The position numbers and the translations under genes are program-made. A stretch of DNA of 64,000 nt from Candolleomyces eurysporus (Eukaryota; Basidiomycota; Agaricomycetes; Agaricales; Psathyrellaceae), in NCBI GenBank assembly GCA_027579435.1, contig JANBPK010001213.1, positions 22,199 to 86,198 on the forward strand, written 5' to 3'. Under the pieces are notes generated by a model, which saw only the letters and a list, made by a program, of their open reading frames with translations, was not told the DNA's origin and ran no database searches. Shown in pieces: positions 1 through 12,389 of this stretch. Each line of letters begins with the position of its first letter. The first letter of the stretch is position 1.

Positions 1-1765
1 GAGTACGAAAAGGTATATTCACCGATCCTAAAACCAGCTGTGATTAATCATCCTTCCCAAAGATTAGATAAAAAATCATTCGTGCACACACCTAAAGTCT
101 CAACACCCTGCAAATCTTTCACAAGGACATTCTGCTTGGCCATCCTCTTCGCCGCGATAGAAAGCAGCAACATAACAGTCGAGGGCAGACCTTCGGGTAC
201 GAACGCTACCAAGACCGAGATGGCGAACGTGAAGGTTTGTCCAACCTTGCCTTTGTAGATGTTGGTGATGCCGACGGTAAAGAAGACGAGGGCGAAGAGA
301 ATTGCGACGCATGAGATCATTACGACGAATTGGCCACTGTAGTAGGTACAGGGATTAGCGGGGGAAGGTGAAAGTGGAAGTGTAGAACACGGACATTTCG
401 ATAGACAGGTGGCTTTCGCTGCCGGTTTCTTCACCGGTTAGTCTGGCAATCTGGCCTGTGGAAATCATTGTAAGATGAGAATGAAAGGTTTGTTCAAGGC
501 GACGGTTGTACTTACCGATGAACGTGTGGTCTCCCGTCCGAACGACGACTGCCCGAATTAAATGTCAATCACCAAACCTTGGCCAACTCATGGAGAACAC
601 CTACCTCCCCAGCCTTCACCGTTGACAATAAGCGTACTGTTGAAGACCTGTATTGCACATCCGTCAGCTATCCATGCATGTACATCCAAATCCAAACGAA
701 GGACATACTAGATTCTCAGCTTCAACCGCCCGACCCTGGGCACCTTTCAATTGAGGTTTCCGTTCTTGCGGTTCAGACTCCCCCGTCAAACTGCTATTGT
801 CGACTTTGAGATCGTTCGCGGAAAAAAGAACGGTATCTGCTGGTGTCTTATCGCCCATACGCTGTCAAGTGTGTCAGTGAGCGCCAATCAAATTATAGCA
901 ACACGCTTACAAGCAAGACAATATCTCCTTTGACGAGTTCAGCCGCTGGAATAGTCTGCAGCTTCCCATCCCTGACCGCTCTGCAGGACGGTGGTATCAT
1001 CGCCAGAAACGAAGCGAGGATGGCTTCGGATTTCTGGATTTGATAGTAGTCGATGCCGGCATTGACAAACGCGACGGCGATGAGGATGGCGCCTAGGTAG
1101 GTGTTTTGGAAGTTTTCCTACATAATAGTAAGGTCAACGAAAACTCGATATATAAGATGGTAAAACGAACCTTGAATTGAACGCCAAGTAAGATGTAGAC
1201 GAGGACACCGGCTACCATGAGCAGGATATTGAACATCGTAAAGAGACGTTCGAGGAACTACAGTCGAATATTAACAATCAACACACGAACTTCAACGTCG
1301 AAACCAAAAAGCGTAGAGATAACGTACCTTGCGAAGCCCGCTCTTCTTCTTCGGAGGCGTCAAGACATTCGGACCATCTCTACCCAGTCTCGCCTTCGCC
1401 TCTTCCAGGGAAAGACCCATCGACCGGGCAGGGTCCTTAACATCAAAAGACACCCCCATTTCCTGTCGTAAGAGTTCAACGGGGAGTTTGTGTTCATGAA
1501 TCTCTTTATGGGCGTTCTCGTCTTCCGCTTTCTGCCCTTTAGTTTGCTGGTGAAGGTGCCCGTAGCCGGCATCAGCCAGGTCTCGTTCCTCTTGCGTGAG
1601 GGTTCTCTTCATCTCGACACCGCCTTTCGGAATGGGCTTGTGTTTCTCGTCGTGGACGTGTACGGTGTCAGGAAAGGCAACTGTTCTGCCGGCTATGGCC
1701 TCTTCGTCGTGAGGCGTTGCCGCGGCATGAGGAGAAATCTTCTCCTCGACGACGTGGGGTTCCAT
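1..1765 (-). CDS. P-type cation ATPase (Na+/K+-ATPase alpha-like, P2 type), N-terminal part, continues beyond left edge
   Basis: Integral-membrane ion pump driven by ATP through a phospho-enzyme cycle. The start ATG is at 1765; an in-frame ATG at 1801 is possible, but the conserved-looking start is MEPHVVEEK. Visible exons run about 1765-1328, 1257-1171, 1118-911, 861-709, about 646-604, about 552-515, about 462-400 (its lower end is unclear) and about 335-92. They encode a charged cytosolic N-terminus, TM1-2, the actuator domain with its TGES loop (LTGESEP), and TM3-4 with the P2-type signature PEGLP. The last visible exon ends in GVETLG just before the expected DKTGT phosphorylation site, which lies outside the window. 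PEGLP together with the [13 protein letters not shown] actuator strand fits fungal Na,K-ATPase-like pumps better than PMA1 H+-ATPases. The transported ion is an inference. Family assignment is strong; the boundary of the exon near 400 is uncertain. Confidence 0.85.
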
Positions 1766-2923
1766 GATTGAGACAGATAATGGGAGCGTTTTTGGCTGCA
1801 CAGCGAAGGAGATTCAGAAAGAGACAGAGATGAAGCAGAAGAACCACCAAATGAGATGGTGGGTTGAAATGAAATAAGTCCTTGAGACGAGTCGCTTTAT
1901 CTTGAGGGATTTTACGGTGAAAGGGGAAAGAAGTTGGGTTTGGCCTCGACAAGTATGGTTTGCGCGCTCCGATGGAAAGGAAATATAACCGCGACAAGCT
2001 CTGTATGGGGACAGAATGGTCAGTCAAATATATTCCGCCATGATCCTGTGGGCTTTTCCAGGCGCCACGGTTGTTGCTCTGGCCAACGGCCAAAAACCCT
2101 CAAGGGAGAGAACGTTCGATTGAGTGGATGGGATATGATTTTTGGCGAATGCCAACATCAAATCGTTATTGTATTTTTGGAGATGAGTCGCTATTAATAG
2201 AGATGCGTTGGTTTTGCTAGCGAGGGCGCGAGAATGAAGGGGCCACGGTCAGCAGCCTGGAAGTGAGGTAAGTACATGTCGAGGAGGTGGAGACTCTGAG
2301 CGCACCAGACATAAAATTCCTGGTAATGTAACGGAAGTCGGCAGTGAGTAACCCGTTGGAAACGAGCGGACTTGGGCCAAGGCTGGAAGATAAGAGACCG
2401 TATTGAGCTGAAATAGACCACACAGAGTTTGGAACTTCATGCAACGAGACCAGAACCCGAAACGGAATATATCCGAGCTTCTCCTCCGCACAGTCTCCAA
2501 GAAGACTTGAACGGTGAGTGTGATAGCAAGCCCAGGCCAGCTGTCGAGGTGAAGCACGAGTGGTACGGGAGGAGGGCCCTGCGGGAAGGAAGCATGCATG
2601 ACAAATATAGGTTTCAATAGGCATCACCAACGTCCGACAGATATACCACCCTCGTGACATCATCTGTCTATATAGCGCCTCGAAGAGTCCATCGCGGTGA
2701 AGACGCTGTGAAAGTGCGGCCGAATTGAATGTGCCAATGTTTGTGCCCAGAAGCCATTGCGAACAAAGACGACATACCGTGCTGACCAACCATCATCTAG
2801 GCTAGACCGGGCGACAGTGCTGCAAGGTAGTGAAGAGCGGTGGTTAGACTGTGTGGAGACCATTATTTTACATATTAAAGTAATCTTCTAGTAGGTGCGT
2901 TCTAAACGACGATATCTTGCTGT
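1766..2923. other. Intergenic region with ATPase promoter and unassigned ORFs
   Basis: The first few hundred bases are the promoter and 5' leader side of the minus-strand ATPase. A minus-strand open frame of 190 codons spans 2217-2789, but I recognise no domain in it and it has no clear splice structure. In another minus frame at about 2310-2345 the residues LHYQ-EFYVW-CAQSLHLL resemble the conserved LHYQFYxW block near the C-terminus of ALG3 (dolichyl-P-Man:Man5 mannosyltransferase). The rest of that enzyme cannot be followed, so at most this is a degenerate relic. Confidence 0.3.
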
Positions 2924-3271
2924 CTATACTTTGAAACCGTAGCTGCGCATGCAAGCGAGGTGCTTCAGTACCTCTTCTTTGCACTTTTCTGGGGCCACGG
3001 ATGCGTCGTACTGCAGGAAGCAATCGTCTCGGGGTCGTTTGGTGTCCGGACATGCGCAGCAGCTATTGCGGTGTCAGACAGATTTAGACCGAGAAGATAT
3101 AGAAACCTACGGCTTCAAACCCTTGGGATTCAATGGGTTCTGTTTGGGGTCAGTTGGGTCATACGGTGCGCTCTCAATCTGGGGCTTTGGCCCTGACCAC
3201 CAAGAAGAAATCTGCCCTAGAGTCAGCAGTAGCTTCAGATCTAGTGAATTGGGACATACCGAGCTGAACAT
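2924..3271 (-). CDS. COX17: Cytochrome c oxidase copper chaperone Cox17
   Basis: Small twin-CX9C protein of the mitochondrial intermembrane space that hands copper to Sco1 and Cox11 for cytochrome c oxidase assembly. The last exon (3062-2924) reads CCACPDTKRPRDDC, then KCKEEVLKHLACM, then SYGFKV and a stop. This gives the CC copper-binding pair and the two CX9C-type helices in the right spacing. The exon before it (3216-3111, possibly reaching 3271) carries a Pro/Asn-rich lead-in ending NPLNPKGLKP, joined over a 48-base intron (3110-3063, GTAGGT to AATAG). The start is unclear. From the ATG at 3271 the frame is open straight through to the lead-in, but an intron-like stretch (GTATGT at 3259 to CTAG at 3217) lies inside and splicing it would break the frame. 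The function call is strong; the N-terminus is not settled. Confidence 0.82.
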
Positions 3272-3525
3272 GACCGTCTTGCTACGAGGGATGAAGGCGG
3301 AAACGAAAAGGCTTTCCGAGCGCCCCGAACACTGTCAGTGGACATGCATTACGTCAGCAAGCCGAAAACGCCTCGAACGACTTTGCCAGATGGAGATGGT
3401 CCTCTCCCTAAAAGCTTGTCCACAGCTCGCCCAAGCCCATTACTTGTGCTTATACCCCGGGAGGTGTATATCCTGGATGCTGAGGCCATAGGCTCTTATA
3501 CCCCACCATCCTCAAGGCCAGCGCC

Positions 3526-6500
3526 ATGAGATACCTTCTCTCGGCAATTCTTATACCTCTCCTCCCCCTGGTTTATGGCCAAACTTGCGAGAACTATGGG
3601 ACGGCCAACGGGAACGAATGCTCGTGTCCAACGGGCTTTGGAGGTCCAACATGCTCATTACCAGGGTGCCACGGGACAATATTCGACGGGACGCAACGCC
3701 AGTTTCCACAAACCACCGGGTCAGCACCAGCGAATCTAACAGCAGCGGGGTGTGGGTGTGAAGGAGGATGGGGCGGGACAGGCTGTAACGTCTGCCAGAC
3801 CGCGAACGCGTGTCAGACGGCGTATGCAGCGACGGTTTCTGGAACTCCGGACATTGGGACCACGCCCTCCGACGTGCAGAATAGCACTATGGTCTGCAAC
3901 ACCGCTCCAAGAGTATGGGCTGCGGGGCAGATGAGTTGCCAAGTCATCGTACGTCCTTCATTCAATCTTTCGGATCCCGATATTTACATATGTACATCTA
4001 GAACCCTACACTGCAAGCCCTTTTTGCAGGACAATCGACTCTCAACATCGAGCGAACCCTCGATCCAAACCTATCTCCTGCCCCCGGGAAAACATCGTTC
4101 GGTGCTTCAGGAAGCGTCTTCGCGCAACTCTTCTACGATGGAGTGGAGCAGTTCTACTGTCAAGCCAACAGCTGCGTCCAGAACTTCCAAAACAACACTA
4201 ATTGGAAGTGTCAGAACCTCCAATGCACCTGCCGACCCGGCACGACCTTCTGTGGGGGCATCCCCGCGAGTAATCTCACAGGCGCTATCAATGGCCTAGC
4301 GGGCACCTTGGAAATCGATTGCGGAGCTATAGACCCTTCAAGAGGTACCGCCACATGCTATTTCGTCCAGTCCACCCTCCAGAGTTTGTTCGGGAGCTCC
4401 GGGCTCGGGCTTGACGGGTGCAGCTTCGGAGAGTGTGTCCGTCAAAGCGTGATTGACACTGGTGGAGGAAGCTCAACGGGAACCGAGGAGACGACGGAGA
4501 GCAATACGCTGAGTGGTGGTGTCATTGCAGGTCTGGTCGTTGTGGGGGTCCTGGTCCTTCTCGCATTGTCGCTCCTTGCGTTTGGGTTCTGGAGGCAGAG
4601 GGCGGCGAGGCGGAATGGGTACCACGACATTGGCAAAGCGAGGGTCTCGGTGTCGTGGAATAACCTCAGCTATACCGTCCCGAGCGGGAGCAAACGCTCA
4701 GCCCTGGGTCTATTCCGAAACCGAAAGAAGGACGGCAGTGGCGCGAGCGAGGATAAGGCAATTCTCGATAACATCACTGGGACAGTCCGTGCAGGACAGA
4801 TGATGGCTATTTTGGGCCCTAGCGGTATGTAAATTTGGATTCTCTCACAGAGCCTCGTTCTGACCAAGCCTTCAGGTGCCGGGAAGACGACACTAGTCGA
4901 GATTCTAGCTGGAAAGAGCAAAATAGGAGTGACGGCAGGCAGCGTGACATTCCCACTCCAAAGCTCAGAAGGCCGCACATCTCCTCGAATTGGGTTTGTG
5001 CCACAGCAAGACATCCTTCCTGCGACGTTGACAGTGTTCGAGACCCTGCTATTCGCTGCTCGTTTACGGCTCCCTGAGAACGTCCCGGATACTGAGAAAC
5101 ACCAGCGTGTGCTCGACCTTCTCCAGAAACTCGGCATCGATCATATCAAGGATACTAGGATTGGTGATGTGACTGGTGGAAAGGCCCGGGGAATTAGTGG
5201 TGGTGAGATGAGAAGGGTGACTATTGGCTTGGAGCTTATTTCTGAGCCTGATGTTTTGCTCCTCGACGAGCCTACGTCCGGTAAGAACCTTCAATCTCAT
5301 TTCTTCACGTAGATCCATCATGCTCATTGCGACAAATGCTAGGTCTGGACTCTGTATCTGCGGCTCGTATTGCTAATGTGCTCCATGCAATCGCGCACGA
5401 TCCTGTCAATCCTGTCCCCGTCATTGCCTCGATTCACCAGCCAAGGTATGCCGTAATTTCTNCTTTTTCTTCCCCCTGTCTAAATTTTTTTTTGACTGAC
5501 TGGCCCTCTTGATTCTTAGCTCTCTCTTGTACCAGAAATTCGACCTCATCCTCCTCCTTTCTCATGGCCGAGCACTGTACTCAGGACCTGGCGGGTTCGA
5601 ACCTGTCCACCATTTCAAGAGAACAGGCGACGGAACCGTGCCAGAGTATCAAGAAGGGTACAACGTCGCCGAATACCTGTTGGACGTTGCTAGCGACCCG
5701 CCTGTTAGCCTGTTCCCCATGGGCGAACATACCTCTAGCACAATTGCAGTTGCAAGTTCTGCCACGGAGAAGGTGCCTGGCAGTGACCCGCATGCTAGTC
5801 ACGTTCGTGAGAGCCTCGGCGAGAAGCAGGGTGCGAACGAGAATGGCACGATGGTGCCGGAGGTCACGGCGAAGCCTCAGACAAATTCTGTGTATGCGAC
5901 GACGTTCTTGACGCAGTTGCAGTATTTGTGTGGGAGGGAGTGGAAGACGCTGAAGAGAGATAAGACGTTGTTCCTTACGCATGTTCTGACCTCTGCGGTG
6001 CTTGGTGTGTTTTGCGGTAAGTTCTACATAGGTTTCCTTTGTGCGTGACCAGATAATTGACTTGAAGGTGGTGCATGCCAGGTGGTCTGTACTTTGACAC
6101 TGGAATTACGATCTCTGGGTTCCAATCGCGGGTTGGGTGCCTGTTCTTCCTGGTGCGTTCATACACTGTTATTTCTTGACGACGGAACTCAACTCGGGAC
6201 ACTAGGGTGCCCTTATTGCTTTCTCATCGCTGAGCGCCCTATACAATATGGTGGAGATTCGACCACTCTTCTTGCGAGAAAGGTCGAGCTCGTACTACAG
6301 GTAAGCAACCTCCCGGAGCTGCACTAAGGGATGTATTGTCTGAACGCCGGCTCTCAGTCCTACAGCGTGGCTGCTTTCGCGGTTCTTCTTCGATATGATA
6401 CCACTCCGGTTGATTCCCACTATCATCGTGTCTACCATGTAAGAGAGCATTTTCCTGGCGAAATCATTCGACAAGGTGCTGAAAGAGTTGTTTGTTGTAA

Positions 6501-7100
6501 AGCACGTATTGGATGGCTGGGTTGGCTCCTGATGCCGCACGGTTCTTCAAGTTCTTGTTCATCCTTATCCTCTACAGTCTTGGGATGACACTATTCGTAC
6601 GTCTGCGGTGCTCTTCATGTGTTTTTGTCTCCTGACCACTCCCAACAGAACTTCTTACTTGGAACCTTATTCCAAAACGGCGGCATCGCCATCCTCCTCT
6701 CAGCCCTCTCCGCACTGTACCAAATGACCTTTGCAGGCTTCTTCGTCAACTTGAGCAACATCCCGCCTGTATTGAGGTGGCTTCAGTGGATATGTCCATT
6801 GAAGTACACTTTGGAGGCGTTGTCTGTGAATGAGGTGGGGAGCGGGTTGATGATTGAGGATACGTTGCAGGGCGTGCCGGTTAGTGTGTCTGCGGCGCTC
6901 ATTATGCAGTTGGTGAGTCTCTTTCTCTCTCTCCTATAAAGGGTGCAGGTTGGATTGAATGCTAATCGACTCGTTTATAGCTGTTTGGATTTGGGTTGAA
7001 CAATTACTACAGAGACGTTCTCGTCCTGTTTGGGTTCATCGCCGGGTTTGGAGTTGGTGTTATCGGTGTTGTTTGGTTCCTGGTGAGGGAACGGAGGTGA
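3526..7100 (+). CDS. ABCG-family transporter with EGF-like extracellular N-terminus (yeast ADP1-like)
   Basis: Half-size ABC transporter of the ABCG (WBC) type: one nucleotide-binding domain followed by a permease. A signal peptide (MRYLLSAILIPLLPLVYG) leads into a Cys-rich extracellular region with EGF-like spacing (CSCPTGFGGPTC, CGCEGGWGGTGC). A transmembrane helix around 4519-4590 precedes the ATPase. Walker A (GPSGAGKTT) is split by an intron at 4825-4875. The Q-loop is FVPQQD, the signature GISGGEMRR, Walker B VLLLDEPTSG, and the H-loop SIHQPS. The permease helices begin near 5970 and the protein ends GVVWFLVRERR and stop. Exon starts and ends seen: 3526-3948, 4002-4824, 4876-5280, 5343-5445, 5520-6016, then four or more short exons to 7100. 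The order lumenal EGF-like part, NBD, TMD matches yeast Adp1. The substrate is unknown. The N at 5462 is intronic. Confidence 0.9.
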
Positions 7101-7365
7101 TGAGTCGCTTTGAAGAAGAGAAGGAAGAAAATGGAAAAGGGGGTGCCCTGGATGTTCTGCCGGATTATGATATACCTACCATTCATTCGTTAAATTAACG
7201 TACACTACTAGCCGCTGGGACGTTTTTATTACTAGTTACTTTGTAGCTCGCTTTTTCTCTTTCTCGTGGATTCGGATTGTAACTTATTTGTTGTCTATAC
7301 CTCCCTGGAATTGACTTCATTTCGACGCTGGGAGACTGCCCATCTTTCTGAGCATCTGCCCCTGT

Positions 7366-7411
7366 GTCACGCAGTCACGATCACGCTTCTGTGACCGACG
7401 TGACCTGTGAC
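7366..7411. promoter_or_regulatory. Cluster of GTGAC/GTCAC motifs upstream of F-box gene A
   Basis: Five GTCAC or GTGAC pentamers lie within 46 bases (7366, 7374, 7391, 7400, 7407), 63 to 108 bases before the ATG of gene A. Both orientations occur. A similar cluster precedes gene I. This looks like a transcription-factor site cluster, but no factor can be named. Confidence 0.35.
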
Positions 7412-7473
7412 ACTCATTAAGGCTCGGATCCGGCCAAGGAAAACCGAGACTTCGTTTCAGCGGAACGACCACG

Positions 7474-9714
7474 ATGGACGACACTGAGTGGAAACGTATG
7501 GATCGGGAGGGTGCAGTCGCTGGGACCCAAGTCGATAGGCTTTCAGAGGTACCTCTAGAGATCTTCTGCGAGGTACTGTTTCGATCTCGTTTAGATTTCT
7601 TTCATCCATACTGATGGTGCCGAATAGATCGCCAGCTGGGTGCATCCTATGGACCTCTTGCGTTTATCACAGACGTCTAAACAACTTAGACGGGTATTGA
7701 TGAACCGACAGAATAGAGCTATCTGGACACAAACTATGGAGGCTCTCGAGGACTTTCCACCATGCCCCGAGGACTTGTCCGAACCTCGGTATACATATAT
7801 AATGTTTTCGAGGCATTGTCATGTACGTGCGCAGCCATGGTGGTTTAAATTTACTCAGAAGACGAAATCTGACTTCAATTTGCCCTCTTCAGCAATGCCT
7901 GGCGGATGAGGAACTTGTAAACCGAGGCGGCGTCGCTTTCCTGCGTATGGAGCTACGTGCTCGTCTGTGTGATAAATGTTGCACCGCTAGGTACTGTAGC
8001 TTTTCTTCGATTAATTCTTGGGGTGAGTGACTCATGATTTTGTATCCAGGCGCCAAGATTGGGACTACCTCCCGAAGAAAGTAGATAAAGCTCTGAAACC
8101 GCTAGTCCCCTCCGGCATGTGCGGTAAGTATGTGTCTTCCGTGGCTAAAAGATGAAGAACGTTATCCCCTCCTCAGGGCACGATGTCGAGACGGCCTTGG
8201 CGTTGCACGACCAGTACGACAAGCTCCAAGACCCTGCCGAGAAAGGGGTCTGGCTCAAGAACCAAACCGAGATTTGGGAGAATATAGTCAAGGTACACAC
8301 ACCCCTTACAGTTCTACAGTCTGCTTCGCTAACGTCAAATTACAGCACTCAGATGCTTGTGGAAGATTTTTGGAGGCAGAAATCAAGAGAGAACAGGAGC
8401 GTGTAATATCACTTCAAAATAAGCGTAGAGCACAGTAAGATCTCATTGTTTCATTTGTGGACTTTGCGCTGATTAAGCCGCGAAGGGTTGCAGAGAAGCT
8501 GAAGGCCCTTGGTAAGATTTCGTGCTGACAACGACTTTGACAAGCGCTCGCCTTTCATTACATTTTGAAGGTTGGGCTGAGGAAATCGACATTCATTTGG
8601 GAGGCGCCAGGTTCTTATACCATCGATTGCTTTATGTGGGGGAAGAACTCAATGATACAGGTAACCCACCTTGACTCATGATCGTCCTCGCTACCGACTC
8701 AGATTTGAAATAGATTGGGAGGAGATGCGACCCGTACTCGTCGCAGTCCTCACCAGGAGAAGGCAAGGCCGAATAAACAGGGAGAATGACTCAAAAATCC
8801 GAAAACGCGTCGGAAGTTGGTTGATGCTAGCCTACGATACTTTCGTCGCGTCACAACCCCCTTCAGCATGCCCCCCTCCACTTCTAGATGTCAGTTTCAT
8901 TCCAGAGGTCATTTCCGCCTTGTGCTTTACGCCTCTTGATGAGCCTCTGCCGAAAGAGCTGACCGAAGCAGCTATCGCGCGTTTTCCTTCCTACGCTAAG
9001 GAGTGGAAGAGGGAGCGGGATCAAGAACTACTCGACATTGTTCGTCGAGCCTCTCCTTATGCGAACCAAGATGTTTCCGAAGACGTACTCCATCTCGCTT
9101 CTACAATGTTCTTGTGCGAAGACTGCCACAAGTTTATCAGGTATCCATCTGTTATCAACCATCCATGTAACTTCGTCTCTAGCCTCAGGGTCGAGGTTCG
9201 AGCCCCAGGGATGAAGAGGCCTTGCGATTCTAAAACCAAGTCTTCAAGCGCCAAGTATTCTGTAAGAATTATCGAAGTCGAGAACGATTTAGCACGATAT
9301 ATTGGAGACGGTATACGCTTGCAACGTTATGGCTCAGTGATTTGGGGTGGCTTTCACCACACTGTTTTCGACGAAATTAGGTACAAACATATAGTCAACA
9401 CGCTTGACGCCCTCCAGTGGAGCCGCACGACGCTGTTGCAATTGTCGAATATGGAGGAAAAGGACCCGTATGTGGACCGCCTCCAGTGTCAGTGCTTTTC
9501 TCGTATGAACGGGAATTGGTCAGGAGGGAAAATAGCTTTGAAATGGAAGGAAGCCGTGAGTTTCTAGATACGTCTCCCACTCATCTCATCTGACAATTGT
9601 TTACAGGTTCAGAGCTGTGGCGTGCATCGAGGGAAAAGGTCTGGAGCGCAATTCTTTGCGAAGCCAGAGTTTTCTGAAAATGAAGACATGGGTCCCACTG
9701 TAAGAAAAGGCTGA
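7474..9714 (+). CDS. F-box protein A (short C-terminus subfamily)
   Basis: Spliced gene of about ten exons. Exon 1 (7474-7572) ends VPLEIFCE, and exon 2 (7628-7822) completes the F-box (PMDLLRLSQTSKQLRR ... RAIWTQTMEALEDFPPCP). Exon 3 (7893-7990) ends with a small Cys cluster (LCDKCCTAR). Later exons give a helical middle (DVETALALHDQYDKL), a WAEEIDI exon, and a long exon from about 8704 to 9555. This long exon carries the C2HC motif LCEDCHKFIRYPSVINHPC. The last exon (from 9608) ends in SCGVHRGKRSGAQFFAK and a short tail with stop TGA at 9712-9714. F-boxes recruit Skp1-Cullin-F-box ubiquitin ligases; the target is unknown. It lacks the C-terminal C2H2-like module of genes C to L. The expected CxC near the end of the long exon is CQC, as in its relatives. 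Confidence 0.82.
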
Positions 9715-9979
9715 GTATCCGAACACAGGCCGCAGTAGTTTGATTTATTGGCGAAGTTGTGTTCAAATTTTATAGCTATAGAAGATATAATCTCGTCTCA
9801 TTGACTTCCCTTCTGCTCTCAAAAACTGTGACTGTGAATTTAAAGCTGCTTCAACCAATTTGCCTCCGAGTCCGAGTCGAACCCAAAGTAACGGGCGCTT
9901 TGTCTCACGCCACGGGACGTGTCATAATCGGAACCGCGCGTGTGATCGCTCCAATATTGGTTCCAACTGAACTATCACC
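9715..9979. other. Spacer and promoter between F-box genes A and B
   Basis: 265 bases with the 3' flank of A and the presumed promoter of B. No open frame or recognisable element beyond AT-rich sequence just after gene A. Confidence 0.5.
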
Positions 9980-12266
9980 ATGGGCAAGCGAAACGGTCCT
10001 ACCAACAATGCTGGTTCTCGAGGATCCAAGAGGAAGCGCGTAAATTTGGAGGGAAAAGCCACTGAAACCCTGTCTACAGTCGAAATGCTGTCCGAATTAC
10101 CTTTGGACATCTTCTGCGAGGTAATGGATTTGCTTTGGCTCAGATGCGTTTGAATCATACTGAGAGCTCGATAGATAGCCAGCTGGTTGCATCCTATGGA
10201 TTTGCTGCACCTAGCGCAGACATCCAAGCTACTTAGACGGGTCATGTTGAGCCGAACTAACAGAGTCATTTGGACACGAAGCATGAAGGCTTTTGAAGAC
10301 TTGCCGCCATGCCCTGAAGATTTAGCAGAGCCTCGATATGCGTACTTGATGTTCTCAAGGCATTGTCATGTAAGTGCCTCTGCGAAGACATGGCAATCGA
10401 CTTTAGGATTGACACTGGGTTTCCGCGTTACAGGAATGTCTAGCTGATGAGCCAGTAACGACTATAGACCGATATGGCGAGACTTTCCTGCGCATGGAAC
10501 TACGCACTCGGCTGTGTCATCAATGTCGCACTGCTAGGTACAGTGCGCTTCCCTCGACCTACAAATAAGCAGCCAGTGACATGCTATGTTCAGGCACAAA
10601 ACATGGAAAGATCTTCCGAAGAACGTAGATGAAGCACTCAAGCCGTTGGTCCCTCACTACGACGACCGCCAACGATGTGAGTATACATTGTCACTTACTA
10701 CATGGCTAGAGTAAGAACGTCATGTTTCTTCCCCAGATATAGGCATAAAGTGTGCTGTGCTGTATGATGTCGAGACCGCCTTGGCGTTGGACGCTCAGTA
10801 CGACCAGCTCCATAGCCCTTGCGACAAAGAGGCTTGGTTGCAGCGTCAAACCGAGATTCATGGGATGGCAGTCAAGGTGCATATATCTAACCTGCATTTC
10901 TCGAATCTGCCAATCTCACCCGCTCAAAGCACTCAAGCGCCTGCCAAAGATTCGTCGAGAATGAGTTGTACAAAGAGCAGCAATGTTTGATACGGCTTCG
11001 AGAGAAACGTAGAGAGCAGTAAGATACACTGTTTCATTTTTCTGAACTCTGGCTTACTCAAACGACTTCAGGGTTGCCGAGAAACTAAAGGCTCTGGGTG
11101 AGGTTCCTTGTTGATGATTACCCTGACAAGTGCATGCCGCTCATTACATGTCGTAGGCTGGACGAAAGAACTTGATTTCCTTGGAGGTATCAAGTCCCTA
11201 TACCATCCAGATCCGTTGCTTTCCGTTGCAGAAGAACTAAACGATCAAGGTACGCCCGCTCCAATCTACATGCGTACTTACCATTAATTCAAAATAGATT
11301 GGAATGAACTGCGACCCAAACTTGTTGCTCAGCTACGTCGCGCAAGAAAGGATGTGATCAACCAAGAGAATGAAACCCACATCCGAAACCGTGTTGAGCT
11401 CTGGCTCATACCAGCTTACAATGCCTTACTCGCTTCACATCCACCACAAGCATGTCTCCCCTCGCTCCTCGATGTTGGTCTTATTCCCGAGTTTCGTTCC
11501 GCCTTGTGCTCCACGCCTCTTGATCAACCCATGCCCACGGAGCTAACCAAAGCGGCCGTCGAGCGGCTTCCTTCCTATGCTCTAGAGTGGAAGAGCGAAC
11601 GGGATCAGGAACTACTCGGTATCCTTCGCCAAGCCTCTCCTTATACGAACCAGGACGTTTCTGAAGACGCGCTTCACCTCGTTTCTACCATTTTCATGTG
11701 CGACAGATGCTGCAAAGTGAACACGTATCCATCTGTTATCTCCCATTCATGCAATTTTACCTCCAACTTCTGGGTCGAGGTTCGAGCTCCGGGCGTGAAA
11801 CGACCCCGCGTTTATAAAGACATTGGATCTTCGTTCTCAACGAGCTCACACCCTGTCAAGGTTCAAGTCGAGGACGATCTAGCGCGGCACATCGGGGCAG
11901 CTGTATACAAAGCTAATCATGGCTCAAGACTTTGGTGTGGCTTTCGATACATCGTCTTCGATGAAGATAGGTATGAGCATATAGTCAACATGCTTGGCAC
12001 TCTTCAGTGGAGTCGCAAGACGCTTTTGTCGGAGATGGAGGAAAGAAACCCGTATGTGGAATGCCTCTGCCAATGCTTTTCTCGTACGCAGGCGCATCGA
12101 TCCGGACAGCAGGTGATCATGCAATGGAAGAGTGCGGTAAGTGTGTGTATCCTTCTTTTATTCCATGTTCTAACTGCAAATCTGCACGCAGGTCGAAAGC
12201 TGTAGGAGGCACAGAGGGGAAAGGTCGGGAGCACAATTCTTCGCCAAAGCAGAGGGTCCGAATTAG
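9980..12266 (+). CDS. F-box protein B (short C-terminus subfamily)
   Basis: Nearest sister of gene A, in the same direction 265 bases downstream, with the same exon plan. The start MGKRNGPTNN is at 9980 and a basic stretch (SKRKRV) precedes the F-box (LSELPLDIFCE, then PMDLLHLAQTSKLLRR). Next come a Cys cluster (LCHQCRTAR), a helical exon (DVETALALDAQYDQL), and a long exon from about 11298 to 12135 with the C2HC motif (MCDRCCKVNTYPSVISHSC) and VECLCQCF. The last intron (12136-12191) is followed by a 75-base last exon reading VESCRRHRGERSGAQFFAK and AEGPN-stop (12264-12266). That intron and exon are the left end of the 4.56-kb tandem duplication and recur as fragments across the array. SCF-adaptor role inferred from the F-box. 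Confidence 0.82.
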
Positions 12267-12389
12267 ATCACACGTCACGCGAAGGCAAAGGCACTTTGGT
12301 ACGGACTTGGCTCAGAGACAGTTATACAAGAGATGTACTTGTCGAGAGATACTATTACAGTGTGCACTACGGGGTCGATTCGTCCAGGC

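Noticed and set aside
2194..2860. Possible ALG3 mannosyltransferase gene
   Set aside because: Only a LHYQ.FY.W-like block is recognisable; no other ALG3 segment can be followed, so kept only as a remark in the spacer entry.
2949..3491. 180-codon plus-strand frame
   Set aside because: Antisense to COX17, with no motif of its own.
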